Assembly (NCBI GenBank): GCA_938041005.1
Contig: CALHZJ010000010.1
Location: 1-33,203, forward strand
Source of the DNA: an uncultured Candidatus Saccharibacteria bacterium
Lineage (GTDB): Bacteria > Patescibacteriota > Saccharimonadia > Saccharimonadales > Saccharimonadaceae
DNA: 33,203 nucleotides
Direction of reading: 5' to 3'
Part shown: positions 7,205-15,356 of the stretch, one piece after another
How positions within the stretch are numbered: the stretch's first letter is position 1
Layout of the letters: every line of letters begins with the position of its first letter
Notes under the pieces: generated by a model
What the model was told of the DNA's origin: nothing
Database searches by the model: none
Seen by the model: only the letters and a program-made list of their open reading frames with translations
Program-made: the position numbers and the translations under genes

Positions 7205-8242
7205 ATGGGAATAGCTTTACAAACAATGACCAATGAATTGACGCACGTGTTTTTACTGAGCGTCGGCGCGTTTTTACTAGCGATGTTTTTAACGCCAATT
7301 TATACGTTTTTCGCTTATCGATATCGCTTCTGGAAGCGCCAAAGGTCGGAAAGCACCGATGGGAAAAAGCTAAAGGTTTTTGCCAAATTCCAAGCGGCAA
7401 AATTGCGACGAAACATTCCGACGATGGCTGGAGTGATTGGCGTAATTTCAATCTTTGTGGTGACGATTTTCTTCAATTTAGACCGAGCGCAGACCTGGCT
7501 TCCTCTGGCGGCGTTGGTTGGTGGCGGAATTGTTGGGCTAATTGACGACATCATCAATCTGCGTGGTTTGGGCGGCGGCGCGGCTGGACTTCGTAGTCCA
7601 GTGAAGTTTGCGCTGATTACGTTGATTGGCGTGGTGCTTGGTTGGTTTTTCTTTGCCAAACTGGGCGTGGCGAGTTTCCATGTACCGTTTGTGGGCGAGG
7701 TGAATATTGGTTGGTTGATAGTTCCGTTGTTCGCATTTGCGGTGGTGGCTACTGGTAACGCTGTTAATATTTCTGACGGAATGGATGGACTGGCGGGTGG
7801 GCTGCTCAGTATTAGCTTTGGGGCGTTTGGTGTGATTGCTTTATTGCAACAACATGTTATATTGGCGGGATTTTGCTTTACGGTTGTCGGAGTGCTCTTG
7901 AGCTATTTGTGGTTCAATATTTACCCAGCTCGATTCTTCATGGGTGATGTTGGAAGTTTTGCTTATGGCGCGTGTTTGGGTGTTGTGGCGATGTTAACCG
8001 ACTCTTTGCTTCTACTTCCTGTGATTGGCTTGCTATTTGTAATTGAGGCGGGATCGAGCTTGACTCAAATCGTCAGCAAGAAGCTGTTTAAGAGAAAGAT
8101 TTTCTTATCTGCGCCGATTCATCATCACTTGGAGGCGATTGGTTGGCCAGAAACTAAAGTGACGATGCGCTTTTGGGTTATTGGCTGCGTGATGGCGTTT
8201 ATCGGCGTGATGCTGGCGCTTGCTGGAGGTCATATTGCGTAA
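7205..8242 (+). CDS. mraY: Phospho-N-acetylmuramoyl-pentapeptide-transferase
   Basis: A 345-aa integral membrane enzyme that makes lipid I from UDP-MurNAc-pentapeptide and undecaprenyl phosphate. About ten membrane helices alternate with the catalytic loops: GLIDDIINLRG (paired Asp), NISDGMDGLAGG, FMGDVGSFAYG, and the C-terminal PIHHHLEAIGW carrying the HHH motif. The family is clear and near full length. The ATG at 7205 has the ribosome site AAAGGA at 7193-7198. ftsW starts inside its last codons. Confidence 0.95.
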   Translation: MGIALQTMTNELTHVFLLSVGAFLLAMFLTPIYTFFAYRYRFWKRQRSESTDGKKLKVFAKFQAAKLRRNIPTMAGVIGVISIFVVTIFFNLDRAQTWLPLAALVGGGIVGLIDDIINLRGLGGGAAGLRSPVKFALITLIGVVLGWFFFAKLGVASFHVPFVGEVNIGWLIVPLFAFAVVATGNAVNISDGMDGLAGGLLSISFGAFGVIALLQQHVILAGFCFTVVGVLLSYLWFNIYPARFFMGDVGSFAYGACLGVVAMLTDSLLLLPVIGLLFVIEAGSSLTQIVSKKLFKRKIFLSAPIHHHLEAIGWPETKVTMRFWVIGCVMAFIGVMLALAGGHIA

Positions 8243-9527
8243 TTCGGTCGCCAAAAATCGTCAATCTATCGCTCAGCCGGTTCGAAGTCATCGGCCGATG
8301 TATCAGATTGTGCTTTATATGGGACTTTTGTTGCTACTTGGGCTGATTGTTATGTATGCGCTGGGGCCGCAACGCGCTAACGTGATGAATTATGCTTATG
8401 GCACGAATTATAGTGATACGTATTTCTTTGGCAAGCAGCTGACGAGTGTGCTTATTGCTGTCGTGGCTTTTTCTGTGTTTTATTTTACACCGTACAAATG
8501 GTTTACTGGCGAGAGATCAAAATACATTCTTTACGCTGGATTTGCGCTATGTATTTTATTATTTCTCTCTGGTGCGGTACTTCATTTGTCGTTTGCGCAA
8601 GAAACCAACGGCGCGTATCGATGGTTTCAATTGGGCGTATTAGGAAGTTTCCAGCCGGCAGAATTGCTCAAATATGGCGTGCTATTGTTTTTGGCGGGAT
8701 TTTTAGGGCGGCGGTCGCAACAGGGAAAATTAAACGACATTCAGGAAACTATCATTCCGCTGGGCATTATTTCCGGATTATCGCTGCTGATGATTGTGTT
8801 TTTGCAAAAAGACTTGGGAACGGGAATTTCGTTGATAGCGATTATCTTATCAATGATTTTAGTGGCTGGAATTGATTGGAAGATTTTCAAGAAGATTCTG
8901 GCGATTGTTGCACTTTGTGGTTTGGTGATGATTTTTACGTCGCCGCACCGAATCGAGCGTGTGATGACATTTATTCAGGGTGACAACCATAAGGGTAATA
9001 GTAGTCAAGAAAATAAGAATTATCACATTCAGCAGGCCAGGATTGCGATTGGTTCTGGTGGGCTTCTGGGGCTTGGAATTGGCAAAAGCGTTCAGTCGAC
9101 AGGATATCTTCCAGAGGCGACTAACGACTCGATTTTTGCCGTCATGGGAGAAACGTTTGGCTTTGTTGGCTTAATGGCTATATTGGCGCTATTTACGGCA
9201 TTATTATTGTCGATTTTGCACGTAGCCGCGAGGCTTCCGAACGTAACGTTGCGGCTAATTGTGGCGGGAATTTTTGGCTGGATCGCGTCGCATGTAATAT
9301 TGAATATTGCTGCAATGACAGGTTTGGCGCCACTTACTGGAATCCCATTGCCATTATTAAGTTATGGCGGTACAAGTATGTTGTTTATCGCGGCAGCGCT
9401 CGGTTTAGTTTTCCAAATTTCCAAATATACGTCACATAAAGCATTAGAGGAGGGTGAAAGTGGCCAAGATCTTAGCGGTCGGCGGCGGCTCAGGCGGACA
9501 CGTTACGCCAGTGGTAGCCGTATTTAG
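8235..9527 (+). CDS. ftsW: Lipid II polymerase / division protein FtsW (SEDS family)
   Basis: A 430-aa SEDS glycosyltransferase that polymerises lipid II at the septum with FtsI. About ten membrane helices. Family hallmarks: NGAYRWFQLGVLGSFQPAELLK, FLQKDLGTG, the loop with RIAIGSGGLLGLGIGKS, NDSIFAVMGETFGFVG, and a C-terminal GIPLPLLSYGGTSML. I choose the TTG start at 8235, with GGAGGT at 8225-8230; it overlaps the mraY end by 8 bp. An upstream in-frame TTG at 8220 is less well placed. The reading frame runs 68 bp into murG, giving a basic Arg-rich cytoplasmic tail. Confidence 0.94.
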   Translation: MRNSVAKNRQSIAQPVRSHRPMYQIVLYMGLLLLLGLIVMYALGPQRANVMNYAYGTNYSDTYFFGKQLTSVLIAVVAFSVFYFTPYKWFTGERSKYILYAGFALCILLFLSGAVLHLSFAQETNGAYRWFQLGVLGSFQPAELLKYGVLLFLAGFLGRRSQQGKLNDIQETIIPLGIISGLSLLMIVFLQKDLGTGISLIAIILSMILVAGIDWKIFKKILAIVALCGLVMIFTSPHRIERVMTFIQGDNHKGNSSQENKNYHIQQARIAIGSGGLLGLGIGKSVQSTGYLPEATNDSIFAVMGETFGFVGLMAILALFTALLLSILHVAARLPNVTLRLIVAGIFGWIASHVILNIAAMTGLAPLTGIPLPLLSYGGTSMLFIAAALGLVFQISKYTSHKALEEGESGQDLSGRRRLRRTRYASGSRI

Positions 9528-10623
9528 AGAATTACAGAAAACTGGTGATCACGAGCTTCGTTTTTGGTGCGATAAAAAATTTGGCGCCAGCGCACGCGGG
9601 ATTTTTGCTAAGTTCGACGAGGATATTCCGGTCGATTTGATTATTGCTGGAAAATTACGCCGATATCACGGAAAAAGTATCTCATTTCATCTACATCCGT
9701 CAATTCTATTTCCAAATTTACGCGACAGTTTTAAGGTGATGGTTGGATTTTTTCAGAGTTTGTTTAAGCTTATGAAGTGGCGTCCAGATGTTATTTTCAT
9801 TAAGGGCGGATATGTTTGTTTGCCGGTTGGTTATGCAGCTCGGCTATTAAGAATTCCGTTGGTTTTGCATGATTCTGACGCGCATCCAGGTTTGACGAAT
9901 CGCTTGCTGAGTCCCTTCGCAAAAGCTATCGGCACGGGCGCGCCACTTGAATATTACAATTATCCACCAGAGAAAGCTTCATATGTTGGCATTCCAGTTG
10001 CGCCAGAATTCCATCCATATTCTGAGGCTGAGAGGAAAGAATTGAAGGAAAAATTGGGCTTTAACGTCAACAAACCGCTGGTTGTTATTACTGGCGGTGG
10101 ACTCGGAGCTGGGCGAATTAATTCCGCGATTGTGGCAATTAGGGAAAACCTGCTTTCTGAGGCTTCGGTATTTTTGATATCGGGAAATCAGCAATATGAA
10201 GAAATTCTCAAGCAAACCGACGAGCGGGAGGGCTGGCGATTGCAGGCGTTTGTCCACAACGGAATGGCGGAAGTTTTGGCGGCAGCGGACATAGTCGTGA
10301 CCAGGGCAGGGGCGACTACTCTTTTGGAATTGGCGGCGCTACATAAACCGACAATCATTATTCCTAACGGCCATTTGACAGGCGGGCATCAATTGAAAAA
10401 CGCTAAAGTTTACCAGGATGCATTGGCAGCGTTGATAGTTTCCGAAGACGAGCTGGATAAGGACAATCAAATCTTGGCACGAAAAATAATTGGCGTGTTA
10501 AAATCTCAGAAAATTCTTAAAGGTCTGGGCGATAACTTCGGTAAATTTGCCAAGCCAAACGCGGCTAAAGATATGGCGAAGATTATTCTTACTACGGTGC
10601 GAAGGCAGGGTAGGCGAAAGTGA
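9460..10623 (+). CDS. murG: UDP-GlcNAc:lipid I N-acetylglucosaminyltransferase
   Basis: A 387-aa GT-B glycosyltransferase that converts lipid I to lipid II at the inner membrane face. The N-terminal domain starts with the GGGSGGHVTP loop and contains GYVCLPVGYAARLL. The C-terminal domain contains VVITGGGLGAGRIN, VTRAGATTLLELAAL and HLTGGHQLKNA. Two GTG codons, 9454 and 9460, are possible starts. The AGGAGG at 9448-9453 abuts the first but is 6 nt from the second, so GTG 9460 is preferred. The stop TGA overlaps the GTG of ftsQ, which also shows that TGA is a stop in this organism. Confidence 0.94.
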   Translation: MAKILAVGGGSGGHVTPVVAVFRELQKTGDHELRFWCDKKFGASARGIFAKFDEDIPVDLIIAGKLRRYHGKSISFHLHPSILFPNLRDSFKVMVGFFQSLFKLMKWRPDVIFIKGGYVCLPVGYAARLLRIPLVLHDSDAHPGLTNRLLSPFAKAIGTGAPLEYYNYPPEKASYVGIPVAPEFHPYSEAERKELKEKLGFNVNKPLVVITGGGLGAGRINSAIVAIRENLLSEASVFLISGNQQYEEILKQTDEREGWRLQAFVHNGMAEVLAAADIVVTRAGATTLLELAALHKPTIIIPNGHLTGGHQLKNAKVYQDALAALIVSEDELDKDNQILARKIIGVLKSQKILKGLGDNFGKFAKPNAAKDMAKIILTTVRRQGRRK

Positions 10624-11534
10624 AATTCCCCTTCTCTAAGAAAAAATCGGACGAGAATTTAAGTCGTCGAGAAATCGCGGCGCGTCGCCGAACCGAGAAT
10701 TACGATGATTTGCCCGCCCAATCGTATCGTCGGAACAGGACGCTTAATAGCCGCCAAACATCCTCTCCTTTGGAGACTTCTGAGAGACTCGAGACTCACG
10801 AATTGGTGAAAAAACGTCGCCGTGTAATGCGAAAAATGTTTGCGACTGCGGTAAGTCTGCTTGTTGTGATATTCCTTTTGTTCCAATTGACAATCAATAT
10901 TTCAATCCAAACTCCCGACGCAAAAAGTTCCAGCAACGCTAATAAATACGTGAGCGTTCTTAATGAATATTATAGCGCTCATCCAGCGGAGAGATTTCGT
11001 TTTTTTCTCAATAATAATGACCTAAAGCAATTCTTTTTACAGAAAGCTCCTGAGGTAAAAAACATTCGCGTGGAGGGAGATTTTCTAGCGCGATCAGCCG
11101 TTAAGTTGACGTTTAGGCAGCCGGTGGCTCAGTGGTCTTCCGGGGATAAGATTTATTTTGTTGATGATAGCGGCGTTACTTTTGAGCAGAATTATTTTGT
11201 CGCGCCTACGGTTGCTGTTCGCGATGAGAGTGGCCTGCCGACTAGAGGTGGTCAAGAGGTTGTCAATCGTCAATTCTTGAGCTTCCTTGGTCAAGCCGTG
11301 TCTGAATTTTCGCAACATAAAATGAATGTTTCAGAGGTTATTCTGCCAGCTAATACTGTGCGCCAAGTCTGGTTTAAAGTCGAGGGTAGGGAGACTCAGA
11401 TCCGTATGACGGTAGATAGGTCTGCTCAAGCTCAGGTTAAACAGGCGATAGCTACTCTGAGCTATTTGGATAACAATGCCGCGAAGCCGGGGTATATAGA
11501 CATCAGGGTAGATCAGAGGTCGTTCTATAAGTAG
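10620..11534 (+). CDS. ftsQ: FtsQ/DivIB-type cell division protein
   Basis: A 304-aa bitopic protein: a long basic cytoplasmic N-terminus (1-73, many Arg/Lys), one membrane helix (about 74-93, FATAVSLLVVIFLLFQLTI), then a POTRA-like segment (VKNIRVEGDFLARSAVKLTFRQPVAQW) and a beta-domain. This matches FtsQ/DivIB, the scaffold that binds FtsL/FtsB. The GTG start overlaps the murG stop (GTGA), indicating translational coupling. It is the last gene of the local dcw block; ftsA and ftsZ do not follow, and a terminator comes 9 bp after the stop. Confidence 0.85.
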   Translation: MKFPFSKKKSDENLSRREIAARRRTENYDDLPAQSYRRNRTLNSRQTSSPLETSERLETHELVKKRRRVMRKMFATAVSLLVVIFLLFQLTINISIQTPDAKSSSNANKYVSVLNEYYSAHPAERFRFFLNNNDLKQFFLQKAPEVKNIRVEGDFLARSAVKLTFRQPVAQWSSGDKIYFVDDSGVTFEQNYFVAPTVAVRDESGLPTRGGQEVVNRQFLSFLGQAVSEFSQHKMNVSEVILPANTVRQVWFKVEGRETQIRMTVDRSAQAQVKQAIATLSYLDNNAAKPGYIDIRVDQRSFYK

Positions 11535-11542
11535 GGGCGGTC

Positions 11543-11577
11543 AACTTCTCTTCTGGATAGAGTAAGTTCTCTTTTTG
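11543..11577 (+). terminator. Terminator after ftsQ
   Basis: AACTT-CTCT pairs with AGAG-AAGTT (one bulged T) around a 7-nt loop, followed by CTCTTTTTG. It ends the dcw transcript. Confidence 0.7.
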
Positions 11578-12305
11578 TTCTATTTCTGTATGGCGTAGAA
11601 AATATATATAACAATATAAAAATATGCAAAAGTCAAATAATCGCAAAATGATAAGCTAGGGGAGTAGGGCAATAAAAATATAAAAATGTCAAATAATATA
11701 AAATGCGTTGTGGAAAACTTAACGAGCTTACGGCGCGCATACTCAGAGTTTATATTGATGTAAAAATATCAATGTAGCACTCCAGTATGTGTAGTGCTGG
11801 AATTAAAAAATATTTTTTAAGTTCGTATTTTGTTGGTGTATATTTTTATAAAAGACGGTATGTTTTATGAGGTTGTGTATAGTAGAGAATCCCCTAGCCG
11901 AATTACCAGAAAAAGTTCGTTTTATAAGGTGTTAGCGAATATATATAGACATATGTATATTCATCTTTGTGTGGTATTTATTATTGCGTAAAAGGTACAT
12001 TGTGCGACATTAAAACTATATCTAAAACACGACTATTCCATCGTCTTTCTTCGCGATAAATTTATCTCATTTTCACCAAATCAACCTACTTGTCGTTTAT
12101 CGTTTTATAAACCGCCCTATTTGCCGGATTGGTGTGTTTTATGTCGTATATTGATTTATCTGCATTGGCTCGGATTTATAATTTATGCTTGTAATTGTTA
12201 TTGTGCAAAATTTATCAATATAAATACTCAGCCGATTTGGCTTTATACACGCTTAAAAATTAAATAATAATTAGTTCGTATTTTGTTCTATTATTTTTTT
12301 AATTG
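11578..12305. other. AT-rich gene-free region at the left edge of the accessory island
   Basis: No open frame with coding character is visible on either strand. It contains two copies of AGTTCGTATTTTGTT (11820-11834 and 12273-12287), an imperfect direct repeat around GTCAAATAAT (about 11621-11650 and 11675-11704), an 18-bp palindrome (TTAAAAAATATTTTTTAA, 11803-11820), a palindrome GATAAATTTATC near 12054, and a piece around 11870-11900 containing GAATCCCCTAG that recurs at the right side of the CRISPR locus. It looks like decayed or rearranged DNA. Confidence 0.5.
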
Positions 12306-12818
12306 CTAATTTTGCGTAAGAGCTTGGGTGATTCTGTGTTTAATTATTTCACTGTTCCATTCGCCTGCCTTAAATCGCAGTAGGGGCATATTAGTATTGG
12401 CTATGATCGAATTGACAAAATCGTCGCGCGTTTTTCGATCGGGCTGATTGTGAGTATTATCATCAAGCTCAATAGCTATTAGAGGCTTCATGTCATTGGT
12501 GCAAATTAGAAAATCTACAGATTTGCCATTTATTCTCGCGAAAGCCGCTTTCCAACTTTGCCCTTTTATCTCATGGTCCAAAAACATGCTTAAATGAGCC
12601 TGAGGCATAATTACACATCCGTTTATTGCTTCATGCAGAGTTCTATAAAACGATAATTCACTTGGCGTCATTGCGCAAGATTTTTTGATGTATACATATT
12701 CTTTCTTTATTGGGGTTTTAATCGGGCTTGTGTCGCCGTCAGTCCCCTGCCTTGCTTTGATTGCCAGAAAAATAATTGCGGTGGCTACTATAACTATAAA
12801 TATAAGCGTTGTTTCCAT
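12306..12818 (-). CDS. Membrane-anchored DUF2726 protein (nuclease-like fold)
   Basis: A 170-aa protein with an N-terminal membrane helix (about 5-22, LIFIVIVATAIIFLAIKA), a short linker, and a DUF2726 domain (about 45-165): MTPSELSFYRTLHEAI, VMPQAHLSMFLD, KAAFARINGKSVDFLICTND, LIAIELDDNTH, DDFVNSI, PLLRFKAGEW. DUF2726 resembles the restriction-endonuclease/Vsr fold; the D (SVDFLIC) and the IAIELDD strand fit the usual D-(E/D)xK-like core, although no lysine follows in the expected place. Activity is therefore uncertain. It is divergently transcribed from the broken DUF6609-like gene. Confidence 0.75.
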   Translation of the reverse strand: METTLIFIVIVATAIIFLAIKARQGTDGDTSPIKTPIKKEYVYIKKSCAMTPSELSFYRTLHEAINGCVIMPQAHLSMFLDHEIKGQSWKAAFARINGKSVDFLICTNDMKPLIAIELDDNTHNQPDRKTRDDFVNSIIANTNMPLLRFKAGEWNSEIIKHRITQALTQN

Positions 12819-12879
12819 GAGATTAGTTTATCATATGTTGATAATAAATGCTTACGACTTTTAGGCTTTATCGTTGCAG

Positions 12880-12888
12880 TGATATAAT
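12880..12888 (+). promoter_or_regulatory. Extended -10 promoter (TGATATAAT)
   Basis: The same TGnTATAAT nine-mer as at rnhA, ftsI, speD and the CRISPR repeats. It lies 28 bp before the ATG at 12917, which has its own CGGAG ribosome site at 12906-12910. Its position rules out the longer frame starting at 12848. Confidence 0.6.
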
Positions 12889-12916
12889 AAGAGTGATAAT
12901 TTTATCGGAGATATTT

Positions 12917-13474
12917 ATGACTTTTTTAAATTATAATAAAGATGAAAAGTTGGAATTCAATTATAAGAGAGCGTGTGGATTGTGGCTAATTGTAATAGCG
13001 GCGATTATTTCAATAGCTACTTTAACAGGAGGAAAGCAAATAATAAACATGCAAGTGTTTAGTATTGGATATGTTATTAGTTTTTTCTCAATCAACATGA
13101 ATAAAAAGGTGTTGAATAGGCTGTCTGATGGCCCTTCGAGTGAATTTCAAAAGAAAGTATCTTTATATGCCGTTATTTTATTATTTATCTTAATGGTTTT
13201 GCTGGGCGGACCATTCTTTGCGACTGAAAATTGAAGATTGATTTGGCTGGGGGCACTGATGGCAACCGCACTACATTTTTTCCCGTATTATTTTGTGCAT
13301 GGAAAATCAATGATATATCTAGGTCTTATTTGCGCCATTAATATTTTTGTAGGATATTTTTTTACTAATATCCCATTAGAGGCGATAGCATATATTGACT
13401 CGGCAATTAAGCTTGTATTTGGAATATATTTACTATTTTTTTCAAAGCCGTCAAAAAAGATACCTCGTTTTTGA
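12917..13474 (+). pseudogene. DUF6609-like small membrane protein interrupted by one in-frame TGA
   Basis: Two frames on the + strand, 12917-13234 and 13238-13474, are in the same phase and separated only by the TGA at 13232-13234. Read through, they give one protein of about 185 residues with five or six membrane helices: ACGLWLIVIAAIISIATLTG, VFSIGYVISFFS, YAVILLFILMVLLGGPFF, then IWLGALMATALHFFPYYF, IYLGLICAINIFVGYFF and AIKLVFGIYLLFF. The join reads GGPFFATEN-[TGA]-RLIWLGALMATALHF. This resembles the DUF6609 family (from memory), in which a Trp at the TGA position would be natural (TGG to TGA). TGA is a genuine stop elsewhere here, so a nonsense mutation is the simplest reading. The promoter and ribosome site upstream are intact. 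Confidence 0.65.
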
Positions 13475-13486
13475 AGTGCCCTTCAT

Positions 13487-13542
13487 GCAACCGTCTTCAA
13501 GAGGCGGAGTAGGTCGCATGGATGCTTAAACCATGTGGTTGC
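13487..13542 (+). other. Hairpin downstream of the broken membrane-protein gene
   Basis: GCAACC (13487-13492) pairs with GGTTGC (13537-13542), and inside it CATGG (13517-13521) pairs with CCATG (13531-13535). There is no T tract, so it is not a standard terminator. Its left arm lies in TGCAACCGTCTTCAAGA, which resembles a piece of the tandem modules that follow (13658-13675). Confidence 0.45.
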
Positions 13543-13587
13543 AGTTTATCGCTATTTGTTGGATTACGCAATATGCTTAAATATACA

Positions 13588-13806
13588 ATAAAATAAGGCG
13601 CACCGCTGCTTGCTGAGACCAGACCCGGGGCGCATACACCTTACGTTGATATATTACTGCAACCGTCATTGAAGAATCAATAAAAATAGTCTAAGGGCAG
13701 TAAATCAGTCAAGATAAAATAAAACAGCCCGCATTGCTCTAACATAAGAGGGGCGCTGCTGTTTTACGTTGTTATATTACCACGACCGTTATGGAAAATC
13801 AATAAA
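13588..13806 (+). repeat. Two diverged tandem hairpin modules in the CRISPR leader
   Basis: Module A (13588-13684) and module B (13714-13806) share start (ATAAAATAA), a central GC-rich hairpin ending in GGGGCGC, the block TTACGTTG-TATATTAC, C-ACCGT-AT and the end AATCAATAAA. In B, AAAACAGC (13721-13728) pairs with GCTGTTTT (13758-13765), with CGC/GCG and CTCT/AGAG pairs inside. In A the outer bases have changed to AAGG/CCTT, still complementary. They lie directly before the first repeat, so they form the leader; their function is unknown. Confidence 0.55.
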
Positions 13807-13830
13807 CGGTTGTTGCTAATATCATCTTCA

Positions 13831-15316
13831 GTTATAGTTCCCTAACAATTTAGATATTGATATAATTGGAGGCGAAAGACTGGACAATGGACGTTAGTTA
13901 TAGTTCCCTAACAATTTAGATATTGATATAATTTTTAGCGCAAACATAGGCTGGTCCACACGTTATAGTTCCCTAACAATTTAGATATTGATATAATTAC
14001 TTACCACTCATAACCGTTAGCGGGATAGTTATAGTTCCCTAACAATTTAGATATTGATATAATACAGGTGCAAAACGGCACTGATGATTTCAAGTTATAG
14101 TTCCCTAACAATTTAGATATTGATATAATTAACGACAGAAAGAACCATATCGCAAAACTGTTATAGTTCCCTAACAATTTAGATATTGATATAATATCTT
14201 AATGCGGTCGGTTTCTAGCTGCACAGTTATAGTTCCCTAACAATTTAGATATTGATATAATAGGACGAAATTCAGTGATGTGACCGTTTGGGTTATAGTT
14301 CCCTAACAATTTAGATATTGATATAATGATTCGTTAGCTTTTGGTGCAGAAGATGTTGTTATAGTTCCCTAACAATTTAGATATTGATATAATAGTTCCA
14401 TTCTAAGACTAAATGTAAGCGTAGTTATAGTTCCCTAACAATTTAGATATTGATATAATACATTCTTTTGTTAAATTATTGTCAATCACGTTATAGTTCC
14501 CTAACAATTTAGATATTGATATAATACCACAGGTCGCAATTGCTGTACTCTCTGGGTTATAGTTCCCTAACAATTTAGATATTGATATAATAGAAATTTT
14601 ACGCGGTCGATATGGTTACGGGTTATAGTTCCCTAACAATTTAGATATTGATATAATAGCAGAAGAGGGTGATGACATTAAGGCTTGGTTATAGTTCCCT
14701 AACAATTTAGATATTGATATAATAAGATATATTTGGACCGTCGATATATCACTGTTATAGTTCCCTAACAATTTAGATATTGATATAATCTGGCTCGTCA
14801 CCGTCTGCTGGCATTTCAGTTATAGTTCCCTAACAATTTAGATATTGATATAATCGATTTGCTGTGGTTAAAACCCAAATTGTGGTTATAGTTCCCTAAC
14901 AATTTAGATATTGATATAATATCGATAAACACTATCGGTCAATTCGTCTCGTTATAGTTCCCTAACAATTTAGATATTGATATAATTTCGCTTTACATTT
15001 AGAGTTTGGACAGATTGTTATAGTTCCCTAACAATTTAGATATTGATATAATCATTTGATGCAGCTATTAAGCAAGGCACTCGTTATAGTTCCCTAACAA
15101 TTTAGATATTGATATAATAAAATGAACCTCTGGCACCTCCGGAATGTGGTTATAGTTCCCTAACAATTTAGATATTGATATAATGCTCTCGCCGTTCTGT
15201 GGGTCGATAAACCTGTTATAGTTCCCTAACAATTTAGATATTGATATAATTGGAAAACCGCGAAGAAGCTGAGAAAATCTGTTATAGTTCCCTAACAATT
15301 TAGATATTGATATAAT
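13831..15316 (+). CRISPR. Type II-C CRISPR array: 23 repeats, 22 spacers
   Basis: There are 23 identical 36-bp repeats (start GTTATAGTTCCCTAAC, end TTGATATAAT) with 22 unique spacers, twenty of 30 nt and two of 29 nt (spacers 2 and 15). The GTT-TAG start and -AAT end follow the type II repeat pattern and put the crRNA on the + strand, toward the cas genes. No degenerate terminal repeat is seen at either end. Each repeat ends with TG-A-TATAAT, a perfect extended -10, so transcription can start about 7 nt into each spacer and give crRNAs with 22-24-nt guides, as established for the type II-C system of Neisseria meningitidis. A terminator follows. No spacer matches this window by eye. Confidence 0.98.
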
Positions 15317-15324
15317 ACTTCCTT

Positions 15325-15353
15325 AAATCCCCCTCTGTTACGAGGGGGATTTT
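15325..15353 (+). terminator. Terminator at the end of the CRISPR array
   Basis: AAATCCCCCTC pairs perfectly with GAGGGGGATTT around a 6-nt loop, then continuing T. It begins 9 bp after the last repeat and ends 4 bp before the cas2 stop, so it separates the convergent array and cas operon. It confirms + strand transcription of the array. Confidence 0.85.
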
Positions 15354-15356
15354 TGG

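Noticed and set aside
11578..12305. Origin of replication in the AT-rich region
   Set aside because: No dnaA gene and no cluster of TTATCCACA-like boxes; AT-richness and short repeats alone are not enough.
12848..12916. Upstream extension of the DUF6609-like gene
   Set aside because: The promoter (12880-12888) lies inside it and a ribosome site precedes the ATG at 12917.
13232..13234. Reassignment of TGA to an amino acid in this genome
   Set aside because: TGA terminates murG and no other conserved gene in the window contains an in-frame TGA.
14616..15298. Minus-strand open frames through the CRISPR array with a repeated IISISKLLGNYN motif
   Set aside because: They are translations of the 36-bp repeat; where the repeat-plus-spacer period is 66 bp (a multiple of 3), the frame stays open by chance.
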